This document shows positions 56,357 through 64,000 of a stretch of 64,000 nucleotides of DNA, piece after piece. Source of the DNA: Chitinophaga polysaccharea (lineage in GTDB: Bacteria > Bacteroidota > Bacteroidia > Chitinophagales > Chitinophagaceae). A model generated the notes under the pieces. That model did no database searches, was not told the origin of the DNA, and saw only the letters and a list, made by a program, of their open reading frames with translations. Positions within the stretch are counted from its first letter, which is position 1. Each line of letters starts with the position of its first letter. Made by a program: the position numbers and the translations under genes. The DNA lies in the NCBI RefSeq assembly GCF_902150045.1, contig NZ_CABFVU010000002.1:546001-610000 (forward strand), written 5' to 3'.

Positions 56357-57079
56357 ATGCAATCAAGCATTCTTTTGGTAGAGGACGATGTATTTTTTGC
56401 CAAGGTGGTAAAAAGACACCTCGAGCGCGCCGGTTATAATGTCAACTTCTGCGAAAACGGCCAGGAAGGTTGGGAAAAATTCCAGAAACATGTATTTGAC
56501 CTGTGCATACTGGATGTGGTAATGCCCAAAAAAGACGGGTTTACCCTTGCCGGCGATATCCGTTCTATGGATGAAAACATTCCCATCATCTTCACTTCTT
56601 CCCGTTACCTGGAGCAGGACAGGCTGCAGGGTTTTGAAGCAGGGGCAGATGATTATATCACCAAGCCTTTCAATATGCAGGAAATGATCTGCAGGGTGGA
56701 GGTATACCTGAAACGCAGCCGCCTCCTGAAAAGCGAACGCCGTGTTGTATATACCATCAGTAACCTGATCTTCGACTATTCACAATATCATATCAGGCAT
56801 AAAGATGCCGACTCCCATGTTCGTATGGCCCCAAAAGAAGCGGAGTTGCTTCGCTTTCTATGCGAAAATTCAAACAAAAAACTAAAGAAAGATGATATCC
56901 TGTCTGTTATCTGGGGACAGGAAGATTTTTTCGCTTCACGTGTGATGGACGTTTATCTGACCCGTCTTCGTAAACACATTGCGCAAGACCCTGCCGTAAA
57001 ACTTGAAACCTACCACGGTAAGGGGCTCATGTTCATCGCAGATGACCTGGGACGCACACACACCATCGCTAAGGTTTAG
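56357..57079 (+). CDS. OmpR-family response regulator (RprY-like)
   Basis: The 240-aa protein has a receiver domain with the acidic pair D10-D11 (ILLVEDDVFF), phosphoacceptor D53 (LCILDVVMPKKDGFTLAGD), the switch threonine/serine region 'IIFTSSRYLEQD' and K in DDYITKPFNMQEM. The C-terminal winged helix (residues about 135-230) has 'APKEAELLRFLCENSNKKLKKDDILSVIWGQEDFFASRVMDVYLTRLRKH'. It resembles Bacteroides RprY. No histidine kinase lies beside it, so the partner must be elsewhere. Confidence 0.88.
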   Translation: MQSSILLVEDDVFFAKVVKRHLERAGYNVNFCENGQEGWEKFQKHVFDLCILDVVMPKKDGFTLAGDIRSMDENIPIIFTSSRYLEQDRLQGFEAGADDYITKPFNMQEMICRVEVYLKRSRLLKSERRVVYTISNLIFDYSQYHIRHKDADSHVRMAPKEAELLRFLCENSNKKLKKDDILSVIWGQEDFFASRVMDVYLTRLRKHIAQDPAVKLETYHGKGLMFIADDLGRTHTIAKV

Positions 57080-57114
57080 CTGTTTTTGGTTTAGAAGGTT
57101 AACCGCATCAAATG

Positions 57115-57150
57115 AAAACGTCCGCCTTAATAGCGGACGTTTCCCTTTTT
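57115..57150. terminator. Bidirectional terminator between the regulator and yebC
   Basis: AAACGTCCGC and GCGGACGTTT pair perfectly around CTTAATA, with CCCTTTTT on the right and GAAAA on the left. Confidence 0.85.
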
Positions 57151-57165
57151 ATATGTAATAATATC

Positions 57166-57876
57166 TTATCTCAGATTGTGGAAAACCTGCTGTACATCCT
57201 CATCCTGCTCCAAACGGTCTACCAGCTCCAGCACCTCTTTTGCCTGTTCTTCATTCAGCTCAACAGTAGTGGTCGGAATACGTTTCAGCTCTGAGCTGAT
57301 CACTTCCAGGCCTTTCTCTTCCAGGGCTTTGGCCATATTGCCAAATTCCGTGAACGCCGCCCGGATAATGATATTACCTTCACTGTCTTCCCCTATTTCT
57401 TCCAAACCAAAATCAATCAGTTCCAGTTCCAGTTCTTCAAGGTCCTGGCCGGCATTCTTTACTTTGAACTCACCTACACGGTTAAATAAAAATCCAACAG
57501 ATCCGCTGTTACCCAGGCTACCACCGCCTTTTGTAAAGTGCATACGCAGGTTGGCAACAGTGCGGGTGGTATTATCAGTAGCCGTATCAATCATTACCGC
57601 CACTCCGTGAGGGGCATAACCCTCATAAACCACTTCCTCGTAATCAGTTTTATCTTTCCCCATGGCGCGCTTGATAGCTGCGTCCACACGGTCTTTAGGC
57701 ATGTTAACACTCTTCGCGTTGAGAATGCAGCGACGGAGTGCGGGGTTATTATCCGGATCAGGACCAGACGCCTTTACGGCAATGGCTATTTCCTTACCTA
57801 TTCTTGAAAATGCTTTCGCCATCTTATCCCAGCGGGCAAACATGGTCGATTTTCTTACTTCAAATATTCTTCCCAT
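57166..57876 (-). CDS. yebC: YebC/PmpR (TACO1) family protein
   Basis: The 236-aa protein starts MGRIFEVRKSTMFARWDKMA, with 'KAFSRIGKEIAIAVKASGPDPDNNPALRRCILNAKSVNMPKDRVDAAIKRAMG', 'VVYEGYAPHGVAVMIDTATDNTTRTVANLRMHFTKGGGSLGNSGSVGFLF' and the end 'LELVDRLEQDEDVQQVFHNL'. The family has been linked to transcription control and to translation of polyproline motifs. The start 'RIFEVRKSTMFARW' differs from the common 'GHSKWANIKHKK', as is seen in Bacteroidota members. Confidence 0.92.
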   Translation of the reverse strand: MGRIFEVRKSTMFARWDKMAKAFSRIGKEIAIAVKASGPDPDNNPALRRCILNAKSVNMPKDRVDAAIKRAMGKDKTDYEEVVYEGYAPHGVAVMIDTATDNTTRTVANLRMHFTKGGGSLGNSGSVGFLFNRVGEFKVKNAGQDLEELELELIDFGLEEIGEDSEGNIIIRAAFTEFGNMAKALEEKGLEVISSELKRIPTTTVELNEEQAKEVLELVDRLEQDEDVQQVFHNLR

Positions 57877-57968
57877 TGGAGTGGTATATATTATAGTGAC
57901 TTTTAAAAACAGAACGCAAAAATAAGGATTTTCAGGTACCGGAATAGCGGATTTACCTGATTTTAACT

Positions 57969-58017
57969 AAAGCGGAGAACAAAACGGGGGGAAATCCTTC
58001 GTTCTGTTCTCCGCTTT
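57969..58017. terminator. Terminator between yebC promoter side and APC permease
   Basis: AAAGCGGAGAACA with AACG pairs with CGTT-TGTTCTCCGCTTT, one unpaired base inside. It ends the permease transcript on the minus strand, 32 bp after its stop. Confidence 0.8.
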
Positions 58018-58048
58018 TATTATTTCCGGAATTTTTAATTTCTGCCGG

Positions 58049-59545
58049 TTATCCCTGCATCTTACGGGCCTTACTGTGTTTTACACTATACCCGAAATAA
58101 ACCACAAAGCCTATACCCAGCCATACAAACAACCGCGCCCAGTTTTCTATACCTAAGCTGATGATCATAGTAAGACAGAAAACCGCTCCCAGTAAAGGAA
58201 TGATTGGTACCCACGGCGTTTTAAAGGCACGTGGTATTTCCGGGTTGGTTCTGCGCATTACAATAATGCCGAAACACACCAGTACAAAGGCAAACAGGGT
58301 ACCGATACTGGTCATATCGCCAACCACATTGTCTGGAATAAAGGCCGCAAACAGGGATACAAATACAAAGAACATCCACTGTGAGCGGTAAGGCGTGCGG
58401 TATTTTGGGTGCAGCTTGGCAAATACAGATGGTACCAGGCCGTCATTACTCATGGAGTAAAACACCCTTGTCTGCCCCAGCAACATCACCAGTATAACGG
58501 AGGAAAAACCCGCAAGGATAGCCACTGTAATGAAGGTCGACAACCAGGAGTAGCCAGGCATATAAGTATCAATCGCGTAAGCCACGGAAGCTTCGCCACC
58601 AGCTTTCAGGAAGTCGGTAAAAGGAGCAATACCTGTCAGCACAAAAGAAAACAGGATATATAACAACGTACAGATAGCCAGTGATACAAGGATACCGATG
58701 GGCATATTCTTTTTTGGATTCTTGGTTTCCTGTGCAGCAGTAGATACTGCATCAAAACCAATAAAGGCAAAGAATACCACACCGGCCCCCCTGAGCACGC
58801 CCGCCCAGCCATGGTTCCAGAAGTTAGAGTAATCTACCACCTGGCCATTGTGCATTTTTACGGTACCGGCATCTGCAGGAATGGTAAAAGGTGTGTGGTT
58901 AGCAGGGTTGATGAATTTCCATCCCAGGAAGATGAACAACATTACGATGGCCACTTTGGTAATAACGATGATGTTATTTACAATGGCAGAACCCTGTGTA
59001 CCCCTGATCAGCAGCAACGTGAGCGCCAGGAGGATAAACACAGACGGAACATTCATAATGCCCTGTACACCGGCATCAGAGGTTTCAAACGGACTATGGC
59101 ACCACTGGTAAGGTATGGTGACATGAAATACATTGGTAAGCAGCTTATTCAGGTACTGCGACCAGCCGATGGCCACCGTAGCTGCGCCCAGTGCATATTC
59201 CAGTACAAGGTCCCAGCCAATGATCCAGGCAATAAATTCTCCCAGTGTTGCATAGGAATAAGTATAGGCGCTTCCCGCAATAGGAATCATGGAAGCAAAT
59301 TCGGCATAGCATAAACCCGCCAGCGCGCAACCTATAGCAGCAATAATAAAGGAAATAGTAACGGCAGGTCCGGCATGCTGGCCTGCAGCAGCAGCTGTTC
59401 TTACAAAAAGGCCGGCGCCAATAATAGCGCCAATACCTAATGCTATAAGAGAACCTGCACCAAGTGTCCTTTTCAGACCCTTTTCAGATTCTCCAGCTTC
59501 GGCCATTAAAACAGATAGTTGTTTTTTAGCAAAGAGTTTGCTCAT
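58049..59545 (-). CDS. APC-family amino acid permease
   Basis: From the ATG at 59545 (MSKLFAKKQLSVLMAEAGES) the protein is 498 aa with 12 or more membrane helices. The APC signature of helix 1 is visible (LGAGSLIALGIGAIIGAGLF), as is 'PAVTISFIIAAIGCALAGLCYAEFASMIPIAGSAYTYSYATLGEF' and the 'FFAFIGFDAVSTAAQETKNPKKNMPIGI' segment of helix 6. It is closest to cationic or general amino acid transporters (CAT-like). The frame extends 28 codons upstream with polar residues that do not fit. Confidence 0.9.
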   Translation of the reverse strand: MSKLFAKKQLSVLMAEAGESEKGLKRTLGAGSLIALGIGAIIGAGLFVRTAAAAGQHAGPAVTISFIIAAIGCALAGLCYAEFASMIPIAGSAYTYSYATLGEFIAWIIGWDLVLEYALGAATVAIGWSQYLNKLLTNVFHVTIPYQWCHSPFETSDAGVQGIMNVPSVFILLALTLLLIRGTQGSAIVNNIIVITKVAIVMLFIFLGWKFINPANHTPFTIPADAGTVKMHNGQVVDYSNFWNHGWAGVLRGAGVVFFAFIGFDAVSTAAQETKNPKKNMPIGILVSLAICTLLYILFSFVLTGIAPFTDFLKAGGEASVAYAIDTYMPGYSWLSTFITVAILAGFSSVILVMLLGQTRVFYSMSNDGLVPSVFAKLHPKYRTPYRSQWMFFVFVSLFAAFIPDNVVGDMTSIGTLFAFVLVCFGIIVMRRTNPEIPRAFKTPWVPIIPLLGAVFCLTMIISLGIENWARLFVWLGIGFVVYFGYSVKHSKARKMQG

Positions 59546-59741
59546 ACGCAGTCGTATTGTGGTTGATGTTTTAAGGTAGTTTAGTTTGTTGTTGTTCTGT
59601 TGATCGCCAAATATAATATCTAAAATCAAAAACAGATACTTTTATTTTGCCCGCCAAAGCGCATTTTTAGCTGCTTAACCTTATTTTTGATAAATTTTCC
59701 GGTTACAACTTTAAATATTACAAGATAAATTCTGTCTAAGC

Positions 59742-61022
59742 ATGAAGAAATCATCGAATCTGCTCACATTATATATTTTCATTGCTATGGTAATCGGAAT
59801 AGGCACTGGCTATGGTGTTTTCCTTGCCTATGGCAATGCTCCTGCCACCACGGGAACCAAGGATACCCCGCAGATCTTCGCTGATAACATCTCCATCCTG
59901 ACAGATATTTTCCTTCGCCTCGTTAAAATGATCATTGCCCCGCTGGTATTCTCCACCCTCGTGGTGGGAGTGGCCAAGCTGGGCGATATAAAAGCCGTTG
60001 GCCGCATTGGCGGCAAAACAATGCTGTGGTTTATCAGTGCAACATTTGTATCATTGTTTTTAGGCCTGGTACTGGTTAACCTGTTGAAACCGGGATTGTC
60101 CCTGTCGTTGCCCCTGCCCGATGAACATGCTTCTTCCGGCATTGCCAAGGCAGATATGACCCTCAAAGGCTTTTTCCGGCACGTAGTACCGGACAGCGTG
60201 GTAGACGCTATGGCCCATAATGAAATACTGCAGATCGTGGTATTTGCCATATTCTTCGGCGTAGCGGCGGCGGCCATTGGCGAAAAGGCCACCCCCGTGG
60301 TAAAGCTGCTCGACAGTGTGGCTTATATCATGCTGAAAGTGACCGGTTTTGTAATGAACTTTGCCCCCTTCGCGGTATTTGGCGCCATGGCCGGTATCAT
60401 TGCGCTGAAAGGCCCCATCGTATTGGTAACTTATGGTAAGTTCATCTTACAGTTTTATTTTGGGCTGGTTTGTTTGTGGGTGGTTATTTCCCTGGTAGGA
60501 GGACTGATCCTCGGCAAACGGGTATTCAGGTTATTGGGGATGATCAAAGATCCGCTGTTGCTGGCTTTTGGCACCGCCAGCAGCGAGGCGGCCTATCCGC
60601 GTACTATGGAAGAGCTGGAAAAATTTGGCTGCGACAGCCGTATTGTTAGCTTTGTATTACCGCTCGGCTATTCCTTTAACCTGGATGGCTCGATGATGTA
60701 TATGACCTTTGCCAGTTTGTTTATTGCCCAGGCATATGGTATGCACCTGGGTATTGATCAGCAGATCACGATGCTGCTGGTATTAATGATCACCAGTAAA
60801 GGGATTGCGGGCGTGCCCCGTGCATCGCTGGTGGTAATAGCCGGCACACTCTCGATGTTCAAGATCCCCGAAGCCGGACTTATTCTGTTGCTGGGAGTAG
60901 ATCACCTGCTGGATATGGGCCGTTCTGCCACCAATGTTATCGGAAATGCAGTGGCTACCGCCGTTGTTTCCAGGTGGGAAAATAAACTGGCGCCGTCAAC
61001 AGAAGTTACTGCCAAAGCCTAA
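59742..61022 (+). CDS. Dicarboxylate/amino acid:cation symporter (DAACS)
   Basis: The 426-aa membrane protein has the DAACS (GltP/DctA) motifs: 'FLRLVKMIIAPLVFSTLVVGVAKLGD', the serine-rich hairpin 'LLAFGTASSEAAYPRTMEELEKFG', 'VLPLGYSFNLDGSMMYMTFASLFIAQAYG' (NLDGS in helix 7), 'SKGIAGVPRASLVVI' and 'DHLLDMGRSATNVIGNAVATAVV'. It takes up glutamate, aspartate or C4-dicarboxylates with Na+ or H+. The mdh gene at the window end would fit C4 metabolism, but no operon is visible. Confidence 0.93.
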   Translation: MKKSSNLLTLYIFIAMVIGIGTGYGVFLAYGNAPATTGTKDTPQIFADNISILTDIFLRLVKMIIAPLVFSTLVVGVAKLGDIKAVGRIGGKTMLWFISATFVSLFLGLVLVNLLKPGLSLSLPLPDEHASSGIAKADMTLKGFFRHVVPDSVVDAMAHNEILQIVVFAIFFGVAAAAIGEKATPVVKLLDSVAYIMLKVTGFVMNFAPFAVFGAMAGIIALKGPIVLVTYGKFILQFYFGLVCLWVVISLVGGLILGKRVFRLLGMIKDPLLLAFGTASSEAAYPRTMEELEKFGCDSRIVSFVLPLGYSFNLDGSMMYMTFASLFIAQAYGMHLGIDQQITMLLVLMITSKGIAGVPRASLVVIAGTLSMFKIPEAGLILLLGVDHLLDMGRSATNVIGNAVATAVVSRWENKLAPSTEVTAKA

Positions 61023-61088
61023 CTTAACAAATGCGTAACAGTTTATTGATTATTTTACCACTTCAGAAATAGAAATAGCGTATTTAGC

Positions 61089-61772
61089 ATGGACCAGATT
61101 ATTGAGTTTTTTAAACACCTCATTAATCCCTCGTGGATTATTGAACATGGTGGACTTTACCTGTTACTGGCAATTATTTTTGCAGAAACAGGCCTCTTCA
61201 TAGGATTCTTTCTGCCGGGGGATTCCCTGCTCTTTGTAGCGGGTATCTACAGCGAAGACCTTTGCCACAGCTTCTTTAATCTTCCATTTGTGGTGATCAT
61301 GTTCCTGATTGCCACCGCCGGTGTGCTGGGAAACATGGTAGGCTTCTGGTTTGGTAAAAAGTCCGGCCCTCTGTTATTTAAGAAGAAGGATACATTCTTT
61401 TTCAAGAAGAAACACCTGCACCAGGCCCATGATTTCTTTGTAAAATATGGCGGCGGCGCTATCTTCTTTGCCCGCTTCCTCCCTATCATCCGTACTTTTG
61501 CACCTATAGTGGCGGGTATTGTGGGTATGGACGGCAAGAAATTTATGTTCTTTAATATCATCGGTTCCTTTGCCTGGGTATTTTCCATGATGCTGGCGGG
61601 GCACTACCTGGATAAAGCTTTTCCTACCCTGAAGGAGCACCTGGAACTGATCATCCTGGTAATAGTACTGATCACCACTTTGCCGGTACTGATCAAGGTG
61701 ATATTTGGTAAAGTAAAACCACAGCATGCGGCTACTACCGCTGAACCAGAAAAAACTGATTCTCCAATATAA
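61089..61772 (+). CDS. DedA-family membrane protein
   Basis: The 227-aa protein has the DedA/VTT pattern: 'AIIFAETGLFIGFFLPGDSLLFVAG' with the acidic residue and the PGDS loop, and 'GGGAIFFARFLPIIRTFAPIVAGIVGMD' with the conserved arginines and the re-entrant loop. DedA proteins act as proton-driven lipid transporters or scramblases (undecaprenyl phosphate, phosphatidylethanolamine). It lies 66 bp after the symporter gene and may be co-transcribed; a terminator follows. Confidence 0.92.
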   Translation: MDQIIEFFKHLINPSWIIEHGGLYLLLAIIFAETGLFIGFFLPGDSLLFVAGIYSEDLCHSFFNLPFVVIMFLIATAGVLGNMVGFWFGKKSGPLLFKKKDTFFFKKKHLHQAHDFFVKYGGGAIFFARFLPIIRTFAPIVAGIVGMDGKKFMFFNIIGSFAWVFSMMLAGHYLDKAFPTLKEHLELIILVIVLITTLPVLIKVIFGKVKPQHAATTAEPEKTDSPI

Positions 61773-61786
61773 TTTTTTTATATCTT

Positions 61787-61818
61787 TAAAAGGGCCTTCT
61801 TAAAAGGCCCTTTTTTTT
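61787..61818 (+). terminator. Terminator after the DedA gene
   Basis: AAAAGGGCCT and AGGCCCTTTT pair around TCTTAAA-type bases, with a run of eight T residues. Confidence 0.85.
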
Positions 61819-61844
61819 ATTCCCGTTATCGACAACCAAACAAA

Positions 61845-63080
61845 ATGAAAGCCGACAAAAGTTCCGTCTCTATTTTCAATATCGCCGTAATAGTGGCATC
61901 CCTGGGCTATTTCGTGGATATTTATGATCTCCTGCTGTTTACTATTGTAAGGGTACCAAGTTTAAAATCGCTGGGGTTGCCCCAGAGTGAAATTGATGCC
62001 GGCGCCGGTATGCTGCTTATCAATATCCAGATGGTGGGATTGCTTGTGGGAGGTATTTTCTGGGGTATTATCGGAGATAAAAAAGGCCGCCTGAGCGTAT
62101 TGTTCGGTTCTATTCTCATTTATTCCGTGGCCAATATCGCCAATGGCTTTGTGCAGGGCATCAACGGGTATGTACTATGGCGCTTTGTGGCCGGTTTCGG
62201 GCTGGCGGGAGAACTGGGTGCAGGTATTACACTGGTGTCGGAGATCCTGCCAAAGGAAAAGCGGGGATATGGTACTATGATTGTGGCCACAGTAGGCGTG
62301 TCCGGGGCAGTGGCTGCCAACCTGATTGCAAAGCTGGTGGGCGACTGGCGGATCTGTTATTTCATTGGTGGCGGTTTGGGACTGGGCTTGCTGATCCTGC
62401 GGGTGAGCGTTATGGAATCGCAAATGTTTAATGCAGTGAAAACGTCTACCGCATCCAGGGGCAGTTTTGTAGCGTTGTTCACCAACCGCGAGCGGTTTAT
62501 TAAATACCTGAAATGTATGCTGCTGGGCACTCCTACCTGGTTTGTGGTAGGTATACTCATTGCTTTTTCCAATAAGTTTGCCACCCTGATGGGAGTAAAA
62601 GGCGCCATTAATCCCGGCGATGCCATCGCATTTTGTTATGCAGGGCTGGTATTGGGCGATTTCGCTTCCGGTCTTATCAGCCAGTTATGGCAAAGCCGCA
62701 GGAAGGTGATGTTGTTATTCCTGGTGCTTACAGGTATTATGGTAGCTGTATACTTAAATCTTCATGGTGTGGAAACCTGGGTGTTTTACACCGTATGCTT
62801 TATACTTGGTTTCAGCGTTGGGTTCTGGGCAATTTTTGTGACGATTGCAGCCGAAAGCTTTGGTACCAATCTGCGGGCTACCGTGGCTACTACTGTTCCG
62901 AATTTTGCGAGAGGGATGCTACCTTTGATCTCTATCTTATTTATACAAATACAGAAATATTTTACTTTCCTTCAAAGCGGGGCTATTGTGGCGGTGATTT
63001 GTATCGGAGTTGCGTCGATTACTGCCTGGAAGGTGGAAGAAACGTTTGGCAAAGATCTTAATTACCTGGAAGAGATTTAA
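61845..63080 (+). CDS. MFS transporter (metabolite:H+ symporter-like)
   Basis: The 411-aa protein has 12 helices and the MFS motif A in 'GGIFWGIIGDKKGRLSVLFGSILIYSVAN', motif B-like 'WRFVAGFGLAGELGAGITLVSEILPKEKRGYGTMIV' and 'ESFGTNLRATVATTVPNFARG' near the end. These resemble the aromatic-acid and sugar/metabolite:H+ groups (AAHS/MHS). The substrate is unknown. Its stop is followed without a gap by the end of the convergent MarR gene, so its repressor may be that gene, though their orientation does not require it. Confidence 0.88.
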   Translation: MKADKSSVSIFNIAVIVASLGYFVDIYDLLLFTIVRVPSLKSLGLPQSEIDAGAGMLLINIQMVGLLVGGIFWGIIGDKKGRLSVLFGSILIYSVANIANGFVQGINGYVLWRFVAGFGLAGELGAGITLVSEILPKEKRGYGTMIVATVGVSGAVAANLIAKLVGDWRICYFIGGGLGLGLLILRVSVMESQMFNAVKTSTASRGSFVALFTNRERFIKYLKCMLLGTPTWFVVGILIAFSNKFATLMGVKGAINPGDAIAFCYAGLVLGDFASGLISQLWQSRRKVMLLFLVLTGIMVAVYLNLHGVETWVFYTVCFILGFSVGFWAIFVTIAAESFGTNLRATVATTVPNFARGMLPLISILFIQIQKYFTFLQSGAIVAVICIGVASITAWKVEETFGKDLNYLEEI

Positions 63081-63542
63081 TCAATGATAGCTGTCCAGCA
63101 TTTTGTCCAGTAATTTATTCAGCTGGATCACTTCTTTTTCGTTTAACGACTGAAGGGTGTTATCCAGTTGCCTGATTTCGGTATCTATTAATTTCAGCAG
63201 CTCCAGCCCTTTGTCGTTGATGCGTACATCCACGGCGCGCCTGTCCATTTCACTGTTTTTCCGTTCCACAAGGTCTGCTTTGCGAAGCCGTTCCACAAGG
63301 CGGGATACATCGCTCATTTTATCCAGCATCCTTTCTTTCAACACATTGATGCTTGCCGCCTGGGGGTGTTGCCCACGGAGGATCCGCAGTATGTTGAACT
63401 GCTGCATGGTGATACCATAGCGCTTAAAGAATTGCTGGTGGCGCGACGTTATCCAGTTACCAATGAAAATCAGGCTGATCAGGCCACGTTGATTTTCGCT
63501 TTCAAATGTTTTCTGCGTAATCAGTTTTTCCAGGTTAGACAT
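63081..63542 (-). CDS. MarR-family transcriptional regulator
   Basis: The 153-aa protein has the winged-helix layout of MarR: 'FFKRYGITMQQFNILRILRGQHPQAASINVLKERMLDKMSDVSRLVERLRKADLVERKNSEMDRRAVDVRINDKGLELLKLID', with the recognition helix and the D-x-R wing 'EMDRRAVDVR'. It probably represses a transporter or stress gene in response to a small aromatic ligand. It converges on the MFS gene with no base between the stops. Confidence 0.9.
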   Translation of the reverse strand: MSNLEKLITQKTFESENQRGLISLIFIGNWITSRHQQFFKRYGITMQQFNILRILRGQHPQAASINVLKERMLDKMSDVSRLVERLRKADLVERKNSEMDRRAVDVRINDKGLELLKLIDTEIRQLDNTLQSLNEKEVIQLNKLLDKMLDSYH

Positions 63543-63655
63543 ACATTCAGAGTTAAACCAAATTTTATGAAACTATTTAGAACTGCTTCATTTATACTGT
63601 TTTAGCCCGTTTCGGGAATGGGGTAAAATTACGAATAAAACGCGAAATCTGTCTG

Positions 63656-63860
63656 ACGCGGATTTTGTCTTTTCCAGGATTATGATGATTACGCTGATTA
63701 TATTTTTAGATTTTTTGTTTAACTAATAATATAATGACTAAGGGAGATAAAAGCGAAAGTATATCCGTTTTTATCTCCCTTAGTCCTTTATTAATTCTGA
63801 AAAATAATTTCAAATTAATCAGCGTAATCATCATAATCCTGAGTCAGACAAAATCCGCGT
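63656..63860. repeat. Nested palindromic repeat element (REP/MITE-like)
   Basis: Outer arms 63656-63700 and 63816-63860 are inverted copies with 40 of 45 positions equal. They consist of a 15-bp match (ACGCGGATTTTGTCT), 5 unmatched bases and a 25-bp match containing ATGATGATTACGCTGATTA. Inside is a second perfect 17-bp inverted repeat (63736-63752 with 63769-63785, GACTAAGGGAGATAAAA). The right edge touches the stop codon of mdh. Repeats with the AATCAGCGTAATCATC word are widespread in this phylum to my recollection. Confidence 0.8.
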
Positions 63861-64000
63861 TAAGCGGTGGCAGACTGCATTTTGTCCAGCACGTCCATTA
63901 CTTCTTTCACGTGTTGTGCGGAGGTGTTCAGCAATTCTTTTTCAGCATCATTGAGCTGCAGTTCGATGATCTTCTCAATACCTTTCTTACCCAATACTAC
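63860..64000 (-). CDS. mdh: Malate dehydrogenase, C-terminal part
   Basis: The 46 visible codons encode VVLGKKGIEKIIELQLNDAE and then 'KELLNTSAQHVKEVMDVLDKMQSATA', the last strand-helix pair of NAD-dependent malate dehydrogenase (family pattern 'ILGxxGVEKIIEhxLxxxEKxxxxxSxxxVkxxhxxL'). The start lies beyond the window. The stop codon shares its last base with the palindromic repeat. Confidence 0.78.
   Translation of the reverse strand, partial: VVLGKKGIEKIIELQLNDAEKELLNTSAQHVKEVMDVLDKMQSATA

Noticed and set aside
1..64000. CRISPR array or Cas genes
   Set aside because: No evenly spaced repeats with unique spacers and no Cas motifs were seen on either strand.

Overview
The window looks like a chromosome segment of a Bacteroidota bacterium, most likely a Chitinophaga-like member of the Chitinophagaceae. 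The reasons are: promoters of the Bacteroidota type (TTTG, about 19 bp, then TAnnTTTG) in front of several genes; a type IX secretion (T9SS) outer-membrane protein of the PorV type next to a protein with a T9SS C-terminal sorting domain; fused alpha/beta E1 dehydrogenase; and a secY-map-infA-rpmJ order without adk. Family placement is inference from general resemblance; no 16S gene is present.

Region 1 (1-8.6 kb) is an AT-rich accessory island that stops at a tRNA-Met(CAT) gene. It holds the end of an AntA/AntB-type phage antirepressor, a double helix-turn-helix protein, a complete IS1182-family element with inverted ends, two small unknown genes with a possible structured RNA upstream, an XRE regulator with palindromic operator-like sites, and a Panacea (DUF4065/SocA-like) antitoxin followed by a putative toxin. 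The last codons of the putative toxin are replaced by a complete IS256-family element with a perfect 8-bp target duplication. A three-gene operon follows: an unknown 181-aa protein, an Abi_C/HEPN protein and an HNH nuclease. It looks like an abortive-infection type defence module.

Region 2 (8.7-16.6 kb) is housekeeping: an MscS-type channel, glpD, a four-gene operon (unknown, rdgB, hotdog thioesterase, nitroreductase) and ilvE.

Region 3 (16.6-47.8 kb) is the str-S10-spc-alpha ribosomal supercluster, opened at two places. After rpsL-rpsG comes a 6-kb reverse-strand block of surface genes (collagen-like 1-Mda-scale repeat protein of about 1050 aa, small secreted protein, PorV, T9SS-sorted protein). 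After fusA comes a glycosyltransferase, a polysaccharide deacetylase, an outer-membrane barrel protein and then a 1.3-kb stretch with no ordinary gene. That stretch contains four copies of a short RNA motif with compensatory base changes. Each copy sits in front of a 20-24 codon reading frame for a hydrophobic amphipathic peptide (one copy is decayed). This is the most novel-looking system in the window. From rpsJ to rplQ the order is canonical, with internal promoters before rplX and infA.

Region 4 (47.8-64 kb) holds a zinc-ribbon membrane protein, carA with a terminator hairpin in its leader, a gene-free stretch with three related hairpin elements, an aminotransferase, a DUF1573 protein, a fused branched-chain 2-oxoacid dehydrogenase E1, a D-2-hydroxyacid dehydrogenase, an OmpR-type response regulator, a YebC protein, transporters (APC, DAACS, MFS), a DedA protein, a MarR regulator, a large nested palindromic repeat and the 3' end of malate dehydrogenase.
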